DNA from: Clostridiales bacterium UBA3277
GTDB taxonomy: Bacteria > Bacillota > Clostridia > Oscillospirales > Oscillospiraceae
Length of the DNA stretch: 15,381 nucleotides
Direction of reading: 5' to 3'
NCBI GenBank assembly: GCA_002362145.1
Contig: DETX01000060.1
Location: 1-15,381 of the forward strand
Made by a program: the position numbers and the translations under genes. The notes under the pieces were generated by a model. That model ran no database searches and had not been told where the DNA came from. It was given only the letters and a program-made list of their open reading frames with translations. The number at the start of each line of letters is the position of its first letter. Positions within the stretch are counted from its first letter, which is position 1. Positions 7,201 through 14,889 of this stretch are shown here, piece after piece.

Positions 7201-8595
7201 CACAATCCGCCGGTCCAGGGGCCGCTCCGGGTCCACAAAGGTCTGGAACCGATTCAGCTCCTGCCCATTTTTCAAAATCACCGCGCCGATCTCGATAATC
7301 CTGTCCGTCCGGGAGGACAATCCCGTGGTTTCCAGATCGAAGGCCACAAATTCCTCATCGAAGGCCATATCTTTTTCGCCATGGACCACGATCCGGTCGT
7401 CCACGTCGTTGACATAATACCCTTCGCAGCCGTACAGGATCTTGATGGTCTCGTCGGTGCCCGCCACCTTGGGGGGCTTCTTCCCCTCCACACAGTGCAG
7501 CGCGTCGGTAAAGGACTGGCAGCAGCCGTGGTCCGTAATGGCGATGGCCTTGTGGCCCCAGGCGGCGGCCTGCTTGATGGCGGCGGCGGTGTCGGTCAAG
7601 GCGTCCATGTTGGACATGATGGTGTGCAGGTGCAGCTCCACCCGCTTGTCCCCCGGGGCGGTGTCCCGGCGCTTGGGCATGGAGCCGGGCATCATGGCAT
7701 AGGGCTTGAGGACCATCTCATTTTCAAACCGGTCCTCCACCAGCCGGCCCTGGACCCGCAGAACGCTGCCCAGCTGTACGTTTTCCAGGATGGGCTTTGC
7801 CTCTCCCTCGTCCATAAAGCGGCTGATGCGGACGGAGTTGGTGTTGTCGGTCATGTCGAACTTTACCACCCAGGCGTTCCGCTTTTTCAGCTCCTTGTGC
7901 TCCACCTGGAACACCTTGCCCTCCACGATCACCGTGCCCATGTCCATGGACAGGTCCTTCATGGCGGTGGCATTCCCCCGGAAGAGCTTCCCGTAGAAGG
8001 TGTCCTCCTGCTGGGGCTCTTTGGGCTTTTTCTCCTCCTGGCGGAGGGCTGCGGCGGGCAGGGCCTCAAAGGCGGCGGCGCGCATGGCCTCCATGGCCTC
8101 CATCAGCGCCTGTCCTTCCAGCTCCGCGCCGGCCTCCACGGCGATGGTCACCGGCGCGGCAAATCTCTCCCGCAGCTCCCGCTCCACGGCGGGAATCTGC
8201 TCCAAAATTGCCTTTTTCCCGTTGGCACGGAGGCGGATGGTCAGGGTGGTATCCTCCCACTCCCATTTGGCCCCGGCCAGGGAGCCCCGGGTCATGGCGT
8301 CCCGGCTGACGAAAAGGTTCATCAGCTCCGCGTCGGTCATTTTGCGGATTTCCTCCGGCGGATGGGTGGCCGTCACAGAAAGATTTCGCAGACCATAGAG
8401 GGCCGTCAGATCCTTCACCACCCGGTCCAGGTCCCCCTGGGGGAGGTAGGTCTGGGAGTGGATGACGACGGAGACGGTCCGGCTCTCCGGGTCCACGTCT
8501 CCAGCAACGAGGGCCGCCTGAGAAAGGGCTGCTCGCAGCTCCTCAGGCGGCTCGTATTCGGAGAACATTTGAAGAAAAGTCACATTCGCGCTCAT
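4273..8595 (-). CDS. polC: DNA polymerase III PolC-type alpha subunit
   Basis: This 1440-residue protein is the replicative DNA polymerase of low-GC Gram-positive bacteria, with built-in 3'-5' proofreading. In order: N-terminal domains (1-200), an OB fold (about 219-300), the first half of the PHP domain (H322-L-H324, D355-H356), the inserted DEDD exonuclease (D420-L-E422, HNSDFD at 500-505, H558...D563), the rest of PHP, then the polymerase. The polymerase part has GSRGSVGSS (881-889), a zinc module (C909, C914, C936, C939), the catalytic P964-D-I-D967 acidic pair and HPGGLVV (1042-1048). The C-terminus, QVSLFEL (1434-1440), matches a sliding-clamp binding motif. Length is normal and all key residues are present. 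The ATG overlaps the ispG stop codon as ATGA, and no strong ribosome binding site precedes it, so translational coupling to ispG is likely. No convincing terminator follows. Confidence 0.98.
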   Translation of the reverse strand: MSANVTFLQMFSEYEPPEELRAALSQAALVAGDVDPESRTVSVVIHSQTYLPQGDLDRVVKDLTALYGLRNLSVTATHPPEEIRKMTDAELMNLFVSRDAMTRGSLAGAKWEWEDTTLTIRLRANGKKAILEQIPAVERELRERFAAPVTIAVEAGAELEGQALMEAMEAMRAAAFEALPAAALRQEEKKPKEPQQEDTFYGKLFRGNATAMKDLSMDMGTVIVEGKVFQVEHKELKKRNAWVVKFDMTDNTNSVRISRFMDEGEAKPILENVQLGSVLRVQGRLVEDRFENEMVLKPYAMMPGSMPKRRDTAPGDKRVELHLHTIMSNMDALTDTAAAIKQAAAWGHKAIAITDHGCCQSFTDALHCVEGKKPPKVAGTDETIKILYGCEGYYVNDVDDRIVVHGEKDMAFDEEFVAFDLETTGLSSRTDRIIEIGAVILKNGQELNRFQTFVDPERPLDRRIVELTGITEEMLQGAPKIEEVLPKFLDFVGDRVLVAHNSDFDTGFIRAECQRQGLPYNYTAVDTLILSQNLLSHLNKFKLNIVAEALELPDFNHHRAADDAMTCGLIMVRLMEKLEQEHDIHTLQTINPAMMRLRAKGHITDRQARHILLFAKNQVGLRNLYHLISDSNLKYFRRVPRIPKSELMDKREGLIIGSACEAGELFQAVLDHKSDDELRRIASFYDFLEIQPLANNRFMLANEKYEAQTDEDLRAYNRTIVRLGEELGKMVVATGDVHFLNPEDEIFRHILLATKGFDDADKDMPLYFHTTDEMLEEFSYLGEEKAHEIVVENPNRIADMCETMRPVPHNLFAPKIENSVEDLKNLVYTKFRRLYGDHPPQVFVDRVETELHDIINCHYDVIYMSAQKLVQNSLEHGYLVGSRGSVGSSIVAFMSGITEVNSFQPHYRCPNPDCKYTELNVPPGYNCGADLPDAVCPKCGTKMDKDGFNIPFETFLGFGGDKVPDIDLNFSGEYQAKAHAYCIEMFGKAHVFRAGTIGTVAEKTAFGYVKKYLSERGRTASRAEEARLAQGCVGVRRTTGQHPGGLVVIPQENEIWDFCPVQHPADDPNADQITTHFEYHSMEENLLKLDMLGHDDPTMIRMMEDLTGVDAKTIPLDDKDTMSIFISSKVLGYEDDPVLGPTGAVAIPEFNTRFTRGMLMDTMPTRFDTLVRLSGFSHGTDVWLGNAKDLITSKTATVDSTIGCRDDIMLYLISCGMPEKRSFKIMEAVRKGRGLPDGAEEEMKAAGVPEWYIGSCKKIKYLFPKAHAVAYVMMAFRIAWFKVHHPLAFYAAYFYRRSQKGGFDAVLMTHGKEAVLNNISAIEKNEDATAKDEDLLTTLEVAYEYYLRGFEFLPIDLYQSEAIRFKIVDGKLLPPFVAISGLGESAAWDLVEGRKGKSFLSIEEVAAACPKVSKTHIQMLKDAGAFGDLPDTSQVSLFEL

Positions 8596-9629
8596 AGCTT
8601 CTCGATTCGGCTCAGCAGGGCGGGCAGCAGCTCGTCATAGGGGAGTTTTTCCACCTGCTCCCCTTTTTCGAAGATCATGCCCCAGCCGTCGCCGCCGGCA
8701 ATGCCGATGTCTGCCTCCCGGGCCTCCCCGGGGCCGTTGACCACGCAGCCCATGACCGCCACGGTGATGGGCTTGGGGCAGTCCTTCAGGGCCTCGTCCA
8801 CCCGCTTCACCAGGCCGATGAGGTCAATGCGGGTCCGGCCGCAGGTGGGGCAGGAGACGATGTTCACGCCCTCCCGGCGAAGTCCCGCGGCTTTGAGAAT
8901 ATCCTTGGCGGCGTAGACCTCCTGCACCGGGTCGTCCGTCAGGCTGACCCGGATGGTATCGCCGATGCCGTCCAGCAGCAACGCGCCGATGCCCATGGCG
9001 GATTTGATGAGGCCCTGCCGCACGGGGCCGGTCTCCGTCACGCCGATATGTAACGGATAGTCACACTTCTCCCGGAACAGCCGGGCCGCGGCCACCATGG
9101 TGGGCACCGTGGAGGACTTCATGGACACGCAGGTATCGTAAAAGCCCTGCTTTTCCAGCAGCTCCAAATGAGAGAAGGCACTCTCCACCAGGGCCTGGGC
9201 CGTGGGGTGGCCGTATTTTTCCAGCAGGGCCTTATCCAGGCTTCCGCCGTTGACGCCGATCCGGATGGGGATGTGCTTGTCTTTGCACACCTCCACCACA
9301 GCCTTCACCCGGTCCTCCCCGCCGATGTTGCCGGGGTTGATGCGGATTTTGGCCGCGCCGCCCTCCGCGGCGGCAATGGCCAGCTTATAGTCAAAGTGGA
9401 TGTCCGCCACCAAAGGCAGGGGGCTCTGCCCGCAAATCTCCGCGAAGCTCCGGGCGGCCTCCATATTGGGCACGGCCAGCCGGGCGATCTGGCACCCGGC
9501 GGCAGCCAGGGCCCGGATCTGGCCGAGGCTTCCCTCCACATCGGTGGTCTTGGTATTGAGCATGGACTGGATGGCCACCGGGGCTCCGCCGCCGATGGGC
9601 ACATTCCCTACGTATATCTGTCTCGCCAT
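8592..9629 (-). CDS. ispG: 4-hydroxy-3-methylbut-2-enyl diphosphate synthase (MEP pathway)
   Basis: IspG (GcpE) is a [4Fe-4S] enzyme that reductively opens methylerythritol cyclodiphosphate to HMBPP, the second-last step of the non-mevalonate isoprenoid route. The 345-residue protein has the TIM-barrel start with IQSMLNTKTTD (20-30), VADIHFD (74-80) and RINPGNIG (96-103). The cluster ligands are all present: C260-P-T-C263-G, then C295-VVNGPG-E302. Length fits the short bacterial form without the plant insert. The ATG at 9629 is preceded by AGAGG, which lies inside the last codons of rseP (4-nt gap). Its stop codon overlaps the start of polC. Dxr, an earlier enzyme of the same pathway, and UppS, a consumer of its products, are encoded upstream in the same cluster. 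Confidence 0.97.
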   Translation of the reverse strand: MARQIYVGNVPIGGGAPVAIQSMLNTKTTDVEGSLGQIRALAAAGCQIARLAVPNMEAARSFAEICGQSPLPLVADIHFDYKLAIAAAEGGAAKIRINPGNIGGEDRVKAVVEVCKDKHIPIRIGVNGGSLDKALLEKYGHPTAQALVESAFSHLELLEKQGFYDTCVSMKSSTVPTMVAAARLFREKCDYPLHIGVTETGPVRQGLIKSAMGIGALLLDGIGDTIRVSLTDDPVQEVYAAKDILKAAGLRREGVNIVSCPTCGRTRIDLIGLVKRVDEALKDCPKPITVAVMGCVVNGPGEAREADIGIAGGDGWGMIFEKGEQVEKLPYDELLPALLSRIEKL

Positions 9630-9633
9630 GATT

Positions 9634-10695
9634 TTACCTCTTTAGAATCACGAAAATATCCTTGAACATGATGATGGCCATGAGGCCCAGCAGAAACACC
9701 ATGCCGGCGCCGTTGATATAGCCCTCATATTTGGGGTCCACTTTCTTGTGGGTCACGGCCTCAATGGCCGTAGTCAGCAGCAGCCCCACCACCCGGCCGC
9801 CGTCCAGGGCGGGAATGGGCAGCAGATTCATCACCGCCAGGTTGATGGCGATAAAGGCGCCGAAATAGAGCATATTCAGCAGGGCATCCAGCCGGCTGGC
9901 CGATTCCTCCGCCACCACGGACATCTGCTGGACAATACCCACCGGGCCGGACATATCCCGGAGCCCCGCCTGGCCGGTGATGAGCATTTTCAGGCTCAGC
10001 CGCACCATGCGGATGGAATCGATGGACTGCATCCACGCGGTACGAAGCCGCTGGGGGACGGACAGGTCGCTTACGGAAAAGTTCATGCCGTAGCGCATGG
10101 CCCTGGTGCCGTCGGGGTCGGTCACCTCATGCTTTTCCATCCGGAAGCCCGGCAGGCTGATCTTCTGGCCATCCCGCAGCACCGTCAGGTCATGGGTTTC
10201 GCCGCCGTTCAGATTCAGAATCAGGGAAAAATCCGACTGGACGTAGATCCGCTCCCCGTCCACGGAGAGGATGCGGTCTCCCTCCCGGAGGCCCCCCGCC
10301 CCGTTGACGGTGGAGAAGTCCTCGAAACCGGCAATCACCGGCTCCACGCCCCGCTTCACGGGGAGAAATACAATGGCCATCAGCAGCACACCCACCAGAA
10401 AATTCATGGCCGCCCCGGCGATAAGGATGATCAGACGCTTCCACCAGGCCGCGCGGCCGAAGGAACGGGGGTTGTCGCTCTCCTCGTCCTCCCCCTCCAT
10501 GGCGCAGTAGCCGCCGATGGGCACCAGGCGCAGGGAATACTTCGTCTCCCCCACCTGTTTGCTCCACAGCAGCGGGCCCATGAACATGGAAAACTCGTTG
10601 ACCTGGACGCCGGAGAGCTTGGCGGCGGCAAAATGGCCCAGCTCATGGATCAGAATGAGCAGACTGAACAGGATGATACCAAAAATAACGCTCAT
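9634..10695 (-). CDS. rseP: Site-2 intramembrane metalloprotease (RseP/RasP family)
   Basis: This 353-residue M50 zinc protease cuts membrane-embedded substrates such as anti-sigma factors and leftover signal peptides. The zinc motif H17-E-L-G-H21 lies in the first transmembrane helix. A second helix is at about 86-110. A single PDZ domain follows at roughly 112-190 (GGLREGDRILSVDGE, 134-148). The third zinc ligand motif, NLLPIPALDGGR (290-301), lies in a C-terminal helix, and a last helix is at about 330-350. One PDZ domain is typical of Gram-positive RasP, whereas E. coli RseP has two. The ATG at 10695 has GCGAGG a few nt upstream, 12 nt after dxr. Its place between dxr and ispG fits the clostridial form of this cluster. 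No substrate gene is visible in the window. Confidence 0.95.
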   Translation of the reverse strand: MSVIFGIILFSLLILIHELGHFAAAKLSGVQVNEFSMFMGPLLWSKQVGETKYSLRLVPIGGYCAMEGEDEESDNPRSFGRAAWWKRLIILIAGAAMNFLVGVLLMAIVFLPVKRGVEPVIAGFEDFSTVNGAGGLREGDRILSVDGERIYVQSDFSLILNLNGGETHDLTVLRDGQKISLPGFRMEKHEVTDPDGTRAMRYGMNFSVSDLSVPQRLRTAWMQSIDSIRMVRLSLKMLITGQAGLRDMSGPVGIVQQMSVVAEESASRLDALLNMLYFGAFIAINLAVMNLLPIPALDGGRVVGLLLTTAIEAVTHKKVDPKYEGYINGAGMVFLLGLMAIIMFKDIFVILKR

Positions 10696-10707
10696 AAAAA
10701 GCCTCGC

Positions 10708-11862
10708 TTAATTTTGGGATAGGCGCCGGACCGCGGCCCGGGCCAGCCGGTCCGCCTCCAGAATTTCCTCCAGGGAGGGGCCGTTTACAAAGGGCACCGT
10801 CTCCACGGCCCGGGAGACCAGATGGTAGATGTCATAAAAGCCGATCTCATCCCGGAGGAACATGGCAACGGCCTCCTCGTTGGCGCCGTTCATGGCCGCG
10901 CAGGCCGTACCGCCCCTTCGGGCGCAGTCCCTGGCAAGCCGGAGGCAGGGAAAGGCCCCCAAGTCCGGCTCCTGGAAGGTCAGCGGGCCGCAGCCGATCA
11001 AATCCAGCTTTTCCACCGGACTGGGGAGACGCTCCGGATAGGTCAGGGCCAGCTGAATCGGCAGGCGCATATCCGGGGTTCCCATCTGGGCCATGACGGC
11101 CCCGTCCGTAAATTCCACCATGCTGTGGACAATGCTCTGGCGGTGGATGACCACATCCACTTTGTCCAGGGGCATCCGGTACAGGCGCATGGCCTCGATA
11201 ACCTCCAGGCCCTTATTCATCAATGTGGCGCAGTCGATGGTGATTTTCGCGCCCATCTTCCAGTTGGGGTGCTTCAGGGCGTCGGCCTTTGTGACGGTTT
11301 GCAGCTCCTCCCGGCTTCTGCCGAAAAAGGGGCCGCCGGAACAGGTGAGGATCAGCCGTTCCACCTCCCGCCTGTCGCCGCAGCCCATGAGGCACTGATA
11401 AATCGCGGAATGCTCCGAGTCCACGGGGACGATCTGGACGTGGTGTTTTTCCGCCTCGGCCATCACAAGCTCTCCGGCGCAGACCAGAGTCTCCTTATTG
11501 GCAAGGCCGATGCGCTTTCCCGCCCGGATGGCGGCCAGGGTGGGCTTGAGCCCCACCATGCCCACCACGGCGGTGATGACGCAGTCGCTTTCGGGGAACG
11601 CCGCAGCCTGAATCAGGCCCGCCTCCCCCCAGCTCACCTGGGTGGGCAGGTCGGAAATGGCGGCTTTCAGCGCCCTGGCCCCCTCCTCCGTGGCCATGAC
11701 GGCCAGGTCCGGGCGAAACTCCCGGCACTGCCGGGCCATGCGCTCTGTATCGGTTCCGGCGGTGAGGGCCGCCACCCGCACTTCCGGCAGGCGGCGGATT
11801 ACGTCCAGGCTCTGGCGGCCGATGGAGCCGGTGGAGCCCAGAATACTGACAGTATGTACCAT
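10708..11862 (-). CDS. dxr: 1-deoxy-D-xylulose 5-phosphate reductoisomerase
   Basis: Dxr (IspC) converts DXP to methylerythritol phosphate with NADPH, the committed step of the MEP isoprenoid pathway and the target of fosmidomycin. The 384-residue protein has the nucleotide-binding GSTGSIG (9-15), LANKETLV (120-127), the metal ligands D148-S-E150 and E220 in NKGLE, and the substrate-side HRQSIVHSMVEF (240-251). Length is standard. The ATG at 11862 has AAGGAG six nt upstream, overlapping the stop codon of cdsA. It sits in the usual order cdsA-dxr-rseP. Confidence 0.98.
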   Translation of the reverse strand: MVHTVSILGSTGSIGRQSLDVIRRLPEVRVAALTAGTDTERMARQCREFRPDLAVMATEEGARALKAAISDLPTQVSWGEAGLIQAAAFPESDCVITAVVGMVGLKPTLAAIRAGKRIGLANKETLVCAGELVMAEAEKHHVQIVPVDSEHSAIYQCLMGCGDRREVERLILTCSGGPFFGRSREELQTVTKADALKHPNWKMGAKITIDCATLMNKGLEVIEAMRLYRMPLDKVDVVIHRQSIVHSMVEFTDGAVMAQMGTPDMRLPIQLALTYPERLPSPVEKLDLIGCGPLTFQEPDLGAFPCLRLARDCARRGGTACAAMNGANEEAVAMFLRDEIGFYDIYHLVSRAVETVPFVNGPSLEEILEADRLARAAVRRLSQN

Positions 11863-11872
11863 TTTTGTCTCC

Positions 11873-12697
11873 TTATCCCTGGATGATGGGGGCGATGAGC
11901 AGCAGCGCCTCGATCAGCGGGGACACCATTACCAGGGAGTCGAACCGGTCCAGGGCGCCGCCGTGGCCGGGAATGAGGTTGCCATAGTCCTTGATGCCGG
12001 TCTGGCGCTTGATGACGGAAAAGCACAGATCGCCGAAGGCACCCACGAGGGAGCCCAGCAGGCCATAGAGGATGGCCAGGCCGAAGTTGACCTGGAATTG
12101 GAAGGGCCGGAAGGGCAGGCTCAGAACCACGGCATAGAGCAGCATGGAGATCATGGCGGTGGCAATGCCGCCCAGGGTGCCCTCGATGGTCTTGTTGGGG
12201 CTCACCACCGGGGCCAGCTTATGCCGGCCGAATTTGAGTCCCACAAAATAAGCGCCGGCGTCGGAGGTGAAGGCAACAACGAAGGGAATCAGAATTACAT
12301 AGCGTCCCACGGTCAAGGTCAGAATCCGGACCAGGGACGAGAGCATATAGGGGATGATGACACCCGCCACGAAGCACATACCCACCATTTCAAAGTGGAC
12401 CTTGATGTGGTCGAGCATCATCTCCGCGAACAGCAGCGCGAAGAAGGCCATGAGCATCAGAAGGAAATACGCCCGGGCCGCACCGGCATAGCTCCACATG
12501 GAGACGGCAAAGGCCATCACCGCGGAGTAGGCCACCAGACGCATATTCTGGATCAGGCCCGTGCGGAACAGCAGCTCATAGGCCGCAATGGCCAGCAGAA
12601 TGCCCAGGACGATGGCCGTCGCGATTTTCGGGGCAGCCAGAACGATCAGCAGCAGGACGGGGATCAGGACCACCGCAGCAATAATTCGGGTTTTCAT
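11873..12697 (-). CDS. cdsA: Phosphatidate cytidylyltransferase (CDP-diglyceride synthase)
   Basis: CdsA makes CDP-diacylglycerol from phosphatidic acid and CTP at the membrane, feeding all phospholipid synthesis. The 274-residue protein has about seven or eight hydrophobic segments. The family signature is present in two parts: SDAGAYFVGLKFGRHKLAP through SPNKTIEGTLGG (145-177), and LIPGHGGALDRFDS (241-254), which carries the metal-binding Asp residues. The first signature and the second are spaced as in characterised family members. The ATG at 12697 lies 6 nt after the uppS stop, and GGAGGAG falls inside the end of uppS, so translation is probably coupled. The neighbours uppS and dxr match the conserved Gram-positive order. 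Confidence 0.97.
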   Translation of the reverse strand: MKTRIIAAVVLIPVLLLIVLAAPKIATAIVLGILLAIAAYELLFRTGLIQNMRLVAYSAVMAFAVSMWSYAGAARAYFLLMLMAFFALLFAEMMLDHIKVHFEMVGMCFVAGVIIPYMLSSLVRILTLTVGRYVILIPFVVAFTSDAGAYFVGLKFGRHKLAPVVSPNKTIEGTLGGIATAMISMLLYAVVLSLPFRPFQFQVNFGLAILYGLLGSLVGAFGDLCFSVIKRQTGIKDYGNLIPGHGGALDRFDSLVMVSPLIEALLLIAPIIQG

Positions 12698-12703
12698 GTC
12701 TCT

Positions 12704-13423
12704 TTACGCTCCTCCAAAACGGCGGTTCCGCCGCTGATATTCCGCAATGGCCTCGTCAAGATGCTTCGGTGAAAAATCGGGCCACAATACATTCATAAAT
12801 ACGTACTCTGAATAGGCGGACTGCCACAGCAGGAAATTGCTGGTGCGCTGCTCCCCCGAGGGACGGATGATGAGCTCCGGGTCCGGCACGTCCCTGGAAT
12901 AGAGATACTTAGATAGCAGCTCCTCGCTTAAGTCCTCCGGGGCGTGCTTTCCCGCCGCCACATCGGCGGCAAAGGCCCGGGCCGCGTGGACAATCTCATC
13001 CCGGCCGCCGTAGTTGAGGCAGAAGTTCACCTGGACGTCATAATCCTTCGAGCGGGTTTCCGCCCGGGCGCACAGCTCCTGCAGCTCCGGGCTGAGCTTG
13101 GACAGGTCGCCAAAGAAGCGGAAGCAGACCTTATTTTTCTCCATGTCCCGCAGCGCCTCTTCCAAATAGCGGCGCAGAAGGCGCATGATTCCGGCGATTT
13201 CCTCCTGGGAGCGCTTCCAGTTTTCCGTGGAGAAGGCGTAGACCGTCAGGTAGCGGACCCCCAGGGTCCGGCAGTAGTTGGCAATGCGCCGGAAGGCCTC
13301 CGCCCCCGCCGCGTGTCCGGCGGTCCGGGGCAGACCCCGCTGCTTGGCCCAGCGGCCGTTGCCGTCCATGATAATCGCAATATGCTGGGGCGGCGCGATC
13401 TTTTCGTTTTCAGAAAGTGCCAT
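12704..13423 (-). CDS. uppS: Isoprenyl transferase (undecaprenyl diphosphate synthase)
   Basis: UppS adds isopentenyl diphosphate units in cis to farnesyl diphosphate to make the C55 carrier for cell-wall synthesis. From the chosen ATG the protein has 239 residues. It carries IAIIMDGNGRWAK (15-27) with catalytic D20, the NYGGRDE block (138-143), and RPSGEQRTSNFLLWQ (187-201), which binds the incoming diphosphate. The frame stays open upstream to a GTG at 13519, but that extension would translate the hairpin region between frr and uppS and has no family match. The ATG at 13423 has AGAGG 6 nt upstream, so it is the likely start. Isoprenoid building blocks come from the pathway of Dxr and IspG encoded downstream. 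Confidence 0.96.
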   Translation of the reverse strand: MALSENEKIAPPQHIAIIMDGNGRWAKQRGLPRTAGHAAGAEAFRRIANYCRTLGVRYLTVYAFSTENWKRSQEEIAGIMRLLRRYLEEALRDMEKNKVCFRFFGDLSKLSPELQELCARAETRSKDYDVQVNFCLNYGGRDEIVHAARAFAADVAAGKHAPEDLSEELLSKYLYSRDVPDPELIIRPSGEQRTSNFLLWQSAYSEYVFMNVLWPDFSPKHLDEAIAEYQRRNRRFGGA

Positions 13424-13449
13424 ACAGCACCTCTTTCTTTTTTGATAAT

Positions 13450-13502
13450 GGGGCATTCCCTGCCGCAGACAGGCTCTTGGGAGGGGCATTCCCCCTCCCA
13501 AG
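13450..13502 (-). repeat. Hairpin and direct-repeat element between frr and uppS
   Basis: An 11-bp perfect stem, CTTGGGAGGGG (13476-13486) against CCCCTCCCAAG (13492-13502), has a 5-nt loop. Next to it is a small stem, CCTG/CAGG (13459-13473). GGGGCATTCCC occurs twice, at 13450-13460 and 13483-13493. Neither strand has a T-tract after the stem, so it is not an ordinary terminator. It sits in the only long gap (132 nt) of an otherwise compact operon and could be an RNA processing or stability element, or a dispersed genomic repeat. Confidence 0.6.
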
Positions 13503-13555
13503 CTATCCTGTTTTGGCACAAAGTTCGTTTCTGGGCTTTAAAATTCCTGGCATCG

Positions 13556-14110
13556 TCAGATGCTCATCAGTTCCTTTTCCTTGGTGGCAAGAGCCGCGTC
13601 GGCCCGCTTGATGTTCTTATCCAGCAGATCCTGGAGATCCTTCTCCGCCTTCTTCTGCTCGTCCTCGGTGATTTCGCTGTTTTTCTTCAGCTTCTTGACG
13701 TAGTCCATGCCGTCCCGGCGGATGTTGCGCATGGCCACCTTGGCGTCCTCGTTGTACTTGCGGACCTGCTTTACAAGATCCTTACGGCGCTCCTCCGTGA
13801 GCTGGGGGAATACCAGGCGGATGACCCGGCCGTCATTCTGGGGGTTGATGCCCAGATCGGAGATCTGGATGGCCTTCTGGATTTCCTTGAGCAGCTTCGT
13901 ATCCCAGGGCTGGATGACCAGGGTCCGGGCGTCGGGGGTGGAAATGGTGGCCACGCCGTTGAGGGCGGTCTCACTGCCATAGTATTCCACCGTGATGCGG
14001 TCAAGAACCTTGGGGTTGGCCCGGCCGGCCCGGACCGCGCCGAATTCCTCGTCCAGGTGCTCCAGGGCCTTGTCCATTCTTCTGGAGTAGTCCTTAAAAT
14101 CCACGCTCAT
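13556..14110 (-). CDS. frr: Ribosome recycling factor
   Basis: RRF works with EF-G to split the post-termination ribosome so the subunits can be reused. The 184-residue protein matches the usual length (about 185) and family pattern. The three-helix bundle is visible as charged helices at about 1-28 and 104-184. The inserted beta domain includes the hinge-proximal V-R-A-G-R-A-N-P segment (26-33), YYGSETALNGVATIS (43-57) and the PWDTKLLKEIQKAI stretch (68-81). It starts with ATG at 14110 behind a strong GAGGAGG site that overlaps the pyrH stop codon (12-nt gap). The pairing with pyrH is one of the most conserved in bacteria. Confidence 0.98.
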   Translation of the reverse strand: MSVDFKDYSRRMDKALEHLDEEFGAVRAGRANPKVLDRITVEYYGSETALNGVATISTPDARTLVIQPWDTKLLKEIQKAIQISDLGINPQNDGRVIRLVFPQLTEERRKDLVKQVRKYNEDAKVAMRNIRRDGMDYVKKLKKNSEITEDEQKKAEKDLQDLLDKNIKRADAALATKEKELMSI

Positions 14111-14122
14111 GTTTCTTCCTCC

Positions 14123-14845
14123 TCAAAAGTTGTTTTTTACGGTTGTTCCGATCTCCTCTCCCCGGATCACAGGGAGGATGTTCCTGCCGCCCTCCAGGCC
14201 GAAGCAGACCATGGTCATGTTGTTGTCCATGGCCAGGGCCATGGCGGTGATGTCCGTGGCCTTCAAATTCTTCGCCAGGGCCTCGCTGTAGGTCAAGTGG
14301 GTGTAGCGCTTGGCGCTGGGGTCCTGATTGGGGTCGGCAGAGTAGATGGCGTCTACATTCTTGGCCATCAGGATGGCGTCGGCCTCAATTTCCACCCCCC
14401 GGAGCACCGCGCCGGTGTCGGTGGAGAAGTAGGGATTGCCGGTGCCGGCGGCGAACAGGACCACCTTGCCCTCGTTTAAATACCGCTCGGCGGTATCCCG
14501 GGTGAAGTACTCCGCGAATTTGTTCATCTCCACAGCGGAGAGCACCCGGGCCTCCACGCCGTGCTGCTCCAGGGCATCCGCCACGGCGATGGCGTTCATC
14601 ACCGTGCCAAGCATCCCCATGGCGTCGGCATGGGAGCGCTGCATCTTGTCCGCGCCGTCCTTCACACCCCGCCAGAAATTGCCCGCGCCGATGACCAGGC
14701 CCATCTGGACCCCCATGGAGACACACTCCTTGATGGCTTCACACAGAGAATTTACAATAGAAAAATCCAAGCCCCGGTGCTTCTCCCCGGCCAGGGCTTC
14801 GCCGCTGACCTTGAGCAGCACCCGCTTGTATTGGATATCGCGCAA
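14123..14845 (-). CDS. pyrH: UMP kinase
   Basis: UMP kinase makes UDP from UMP with ATP. It is the bacterial hexameric enzyme of the amino-acid-kinase family, usually activated by GTP and inhibited by UTP. The 240-residue protein has the phosphate-binding LKVSGEAL (11-18), GAGNFWRG (53-60), MGMLGTVMNA (76-85) and GTGNPYFSTDTGA (134-146). The start is a TTG at 14845, backed by AAGGAG (14860-14855) 9 nt upstream. An in-frame stop codon lies just upstream and no ATG is available that keeps the LKVSGEAL lead-in. It is the first gene of the cluster and is read from its own promoter. The rpsB-tsf pair that often precedes pyrH is absent. Confidence 0.98.
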   Translation of the reverse strand: MRDIQYKRVLLKVSGEALAGEKHRGLDFSIVNSLCEAIKECVSMGVQMGLVIGAGNFWRGVKDGADKMQRSHADAMGMLGTVMNAIAVADALEQHGVEARVLSAVEMNKFAEYFTRDTAERYLNEGKVVLFAAGTGNPYFSTDTGAVLRGVEIEADAILMAKNVDAIYSADPNQDPSAKRYTHLTYSEALAKNLKATDITAMALAMDNNMTMVCFGLEGGRNILPVIRGEEIGTTVKNNF

Positions 14846-14854
14846 TCTAGGTCA

Positions 14855-14860
14855 CTCCTT
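14855..14860 (-). promoter_or_regulatory. Ribosome binding site that fixes the TTG start of pyrH
   Basis: AAGGAG (14860-14855 on the minus strand) lies 9 nt before the TTG at 14845. An in-frame TGA four codons upstream excludes a longer protein. This supports TTG initiation, which can lower the translation rate of the first gene of the operon. Confidence 0.8.
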
Positions 14861-14889
14861 TTTCTCTTTGAAAAAATATTTCCAACCCT

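Noticed and set aside
5470-8640. Further long plus-strand open frames (508 and 514 codons) opposite polC
   Set aside because: These have the same composition artefact as the 1193-codon frame and lie wholly opposite conserved polC domains.
13424-13519. N-terminal extension of uppS from a GTG at 13519
   Set aside because: The extra 32 residues translate the hairpin region and have no family match. The ATG at 13423 has a good ribosome binding site and gives the usual UppS length.
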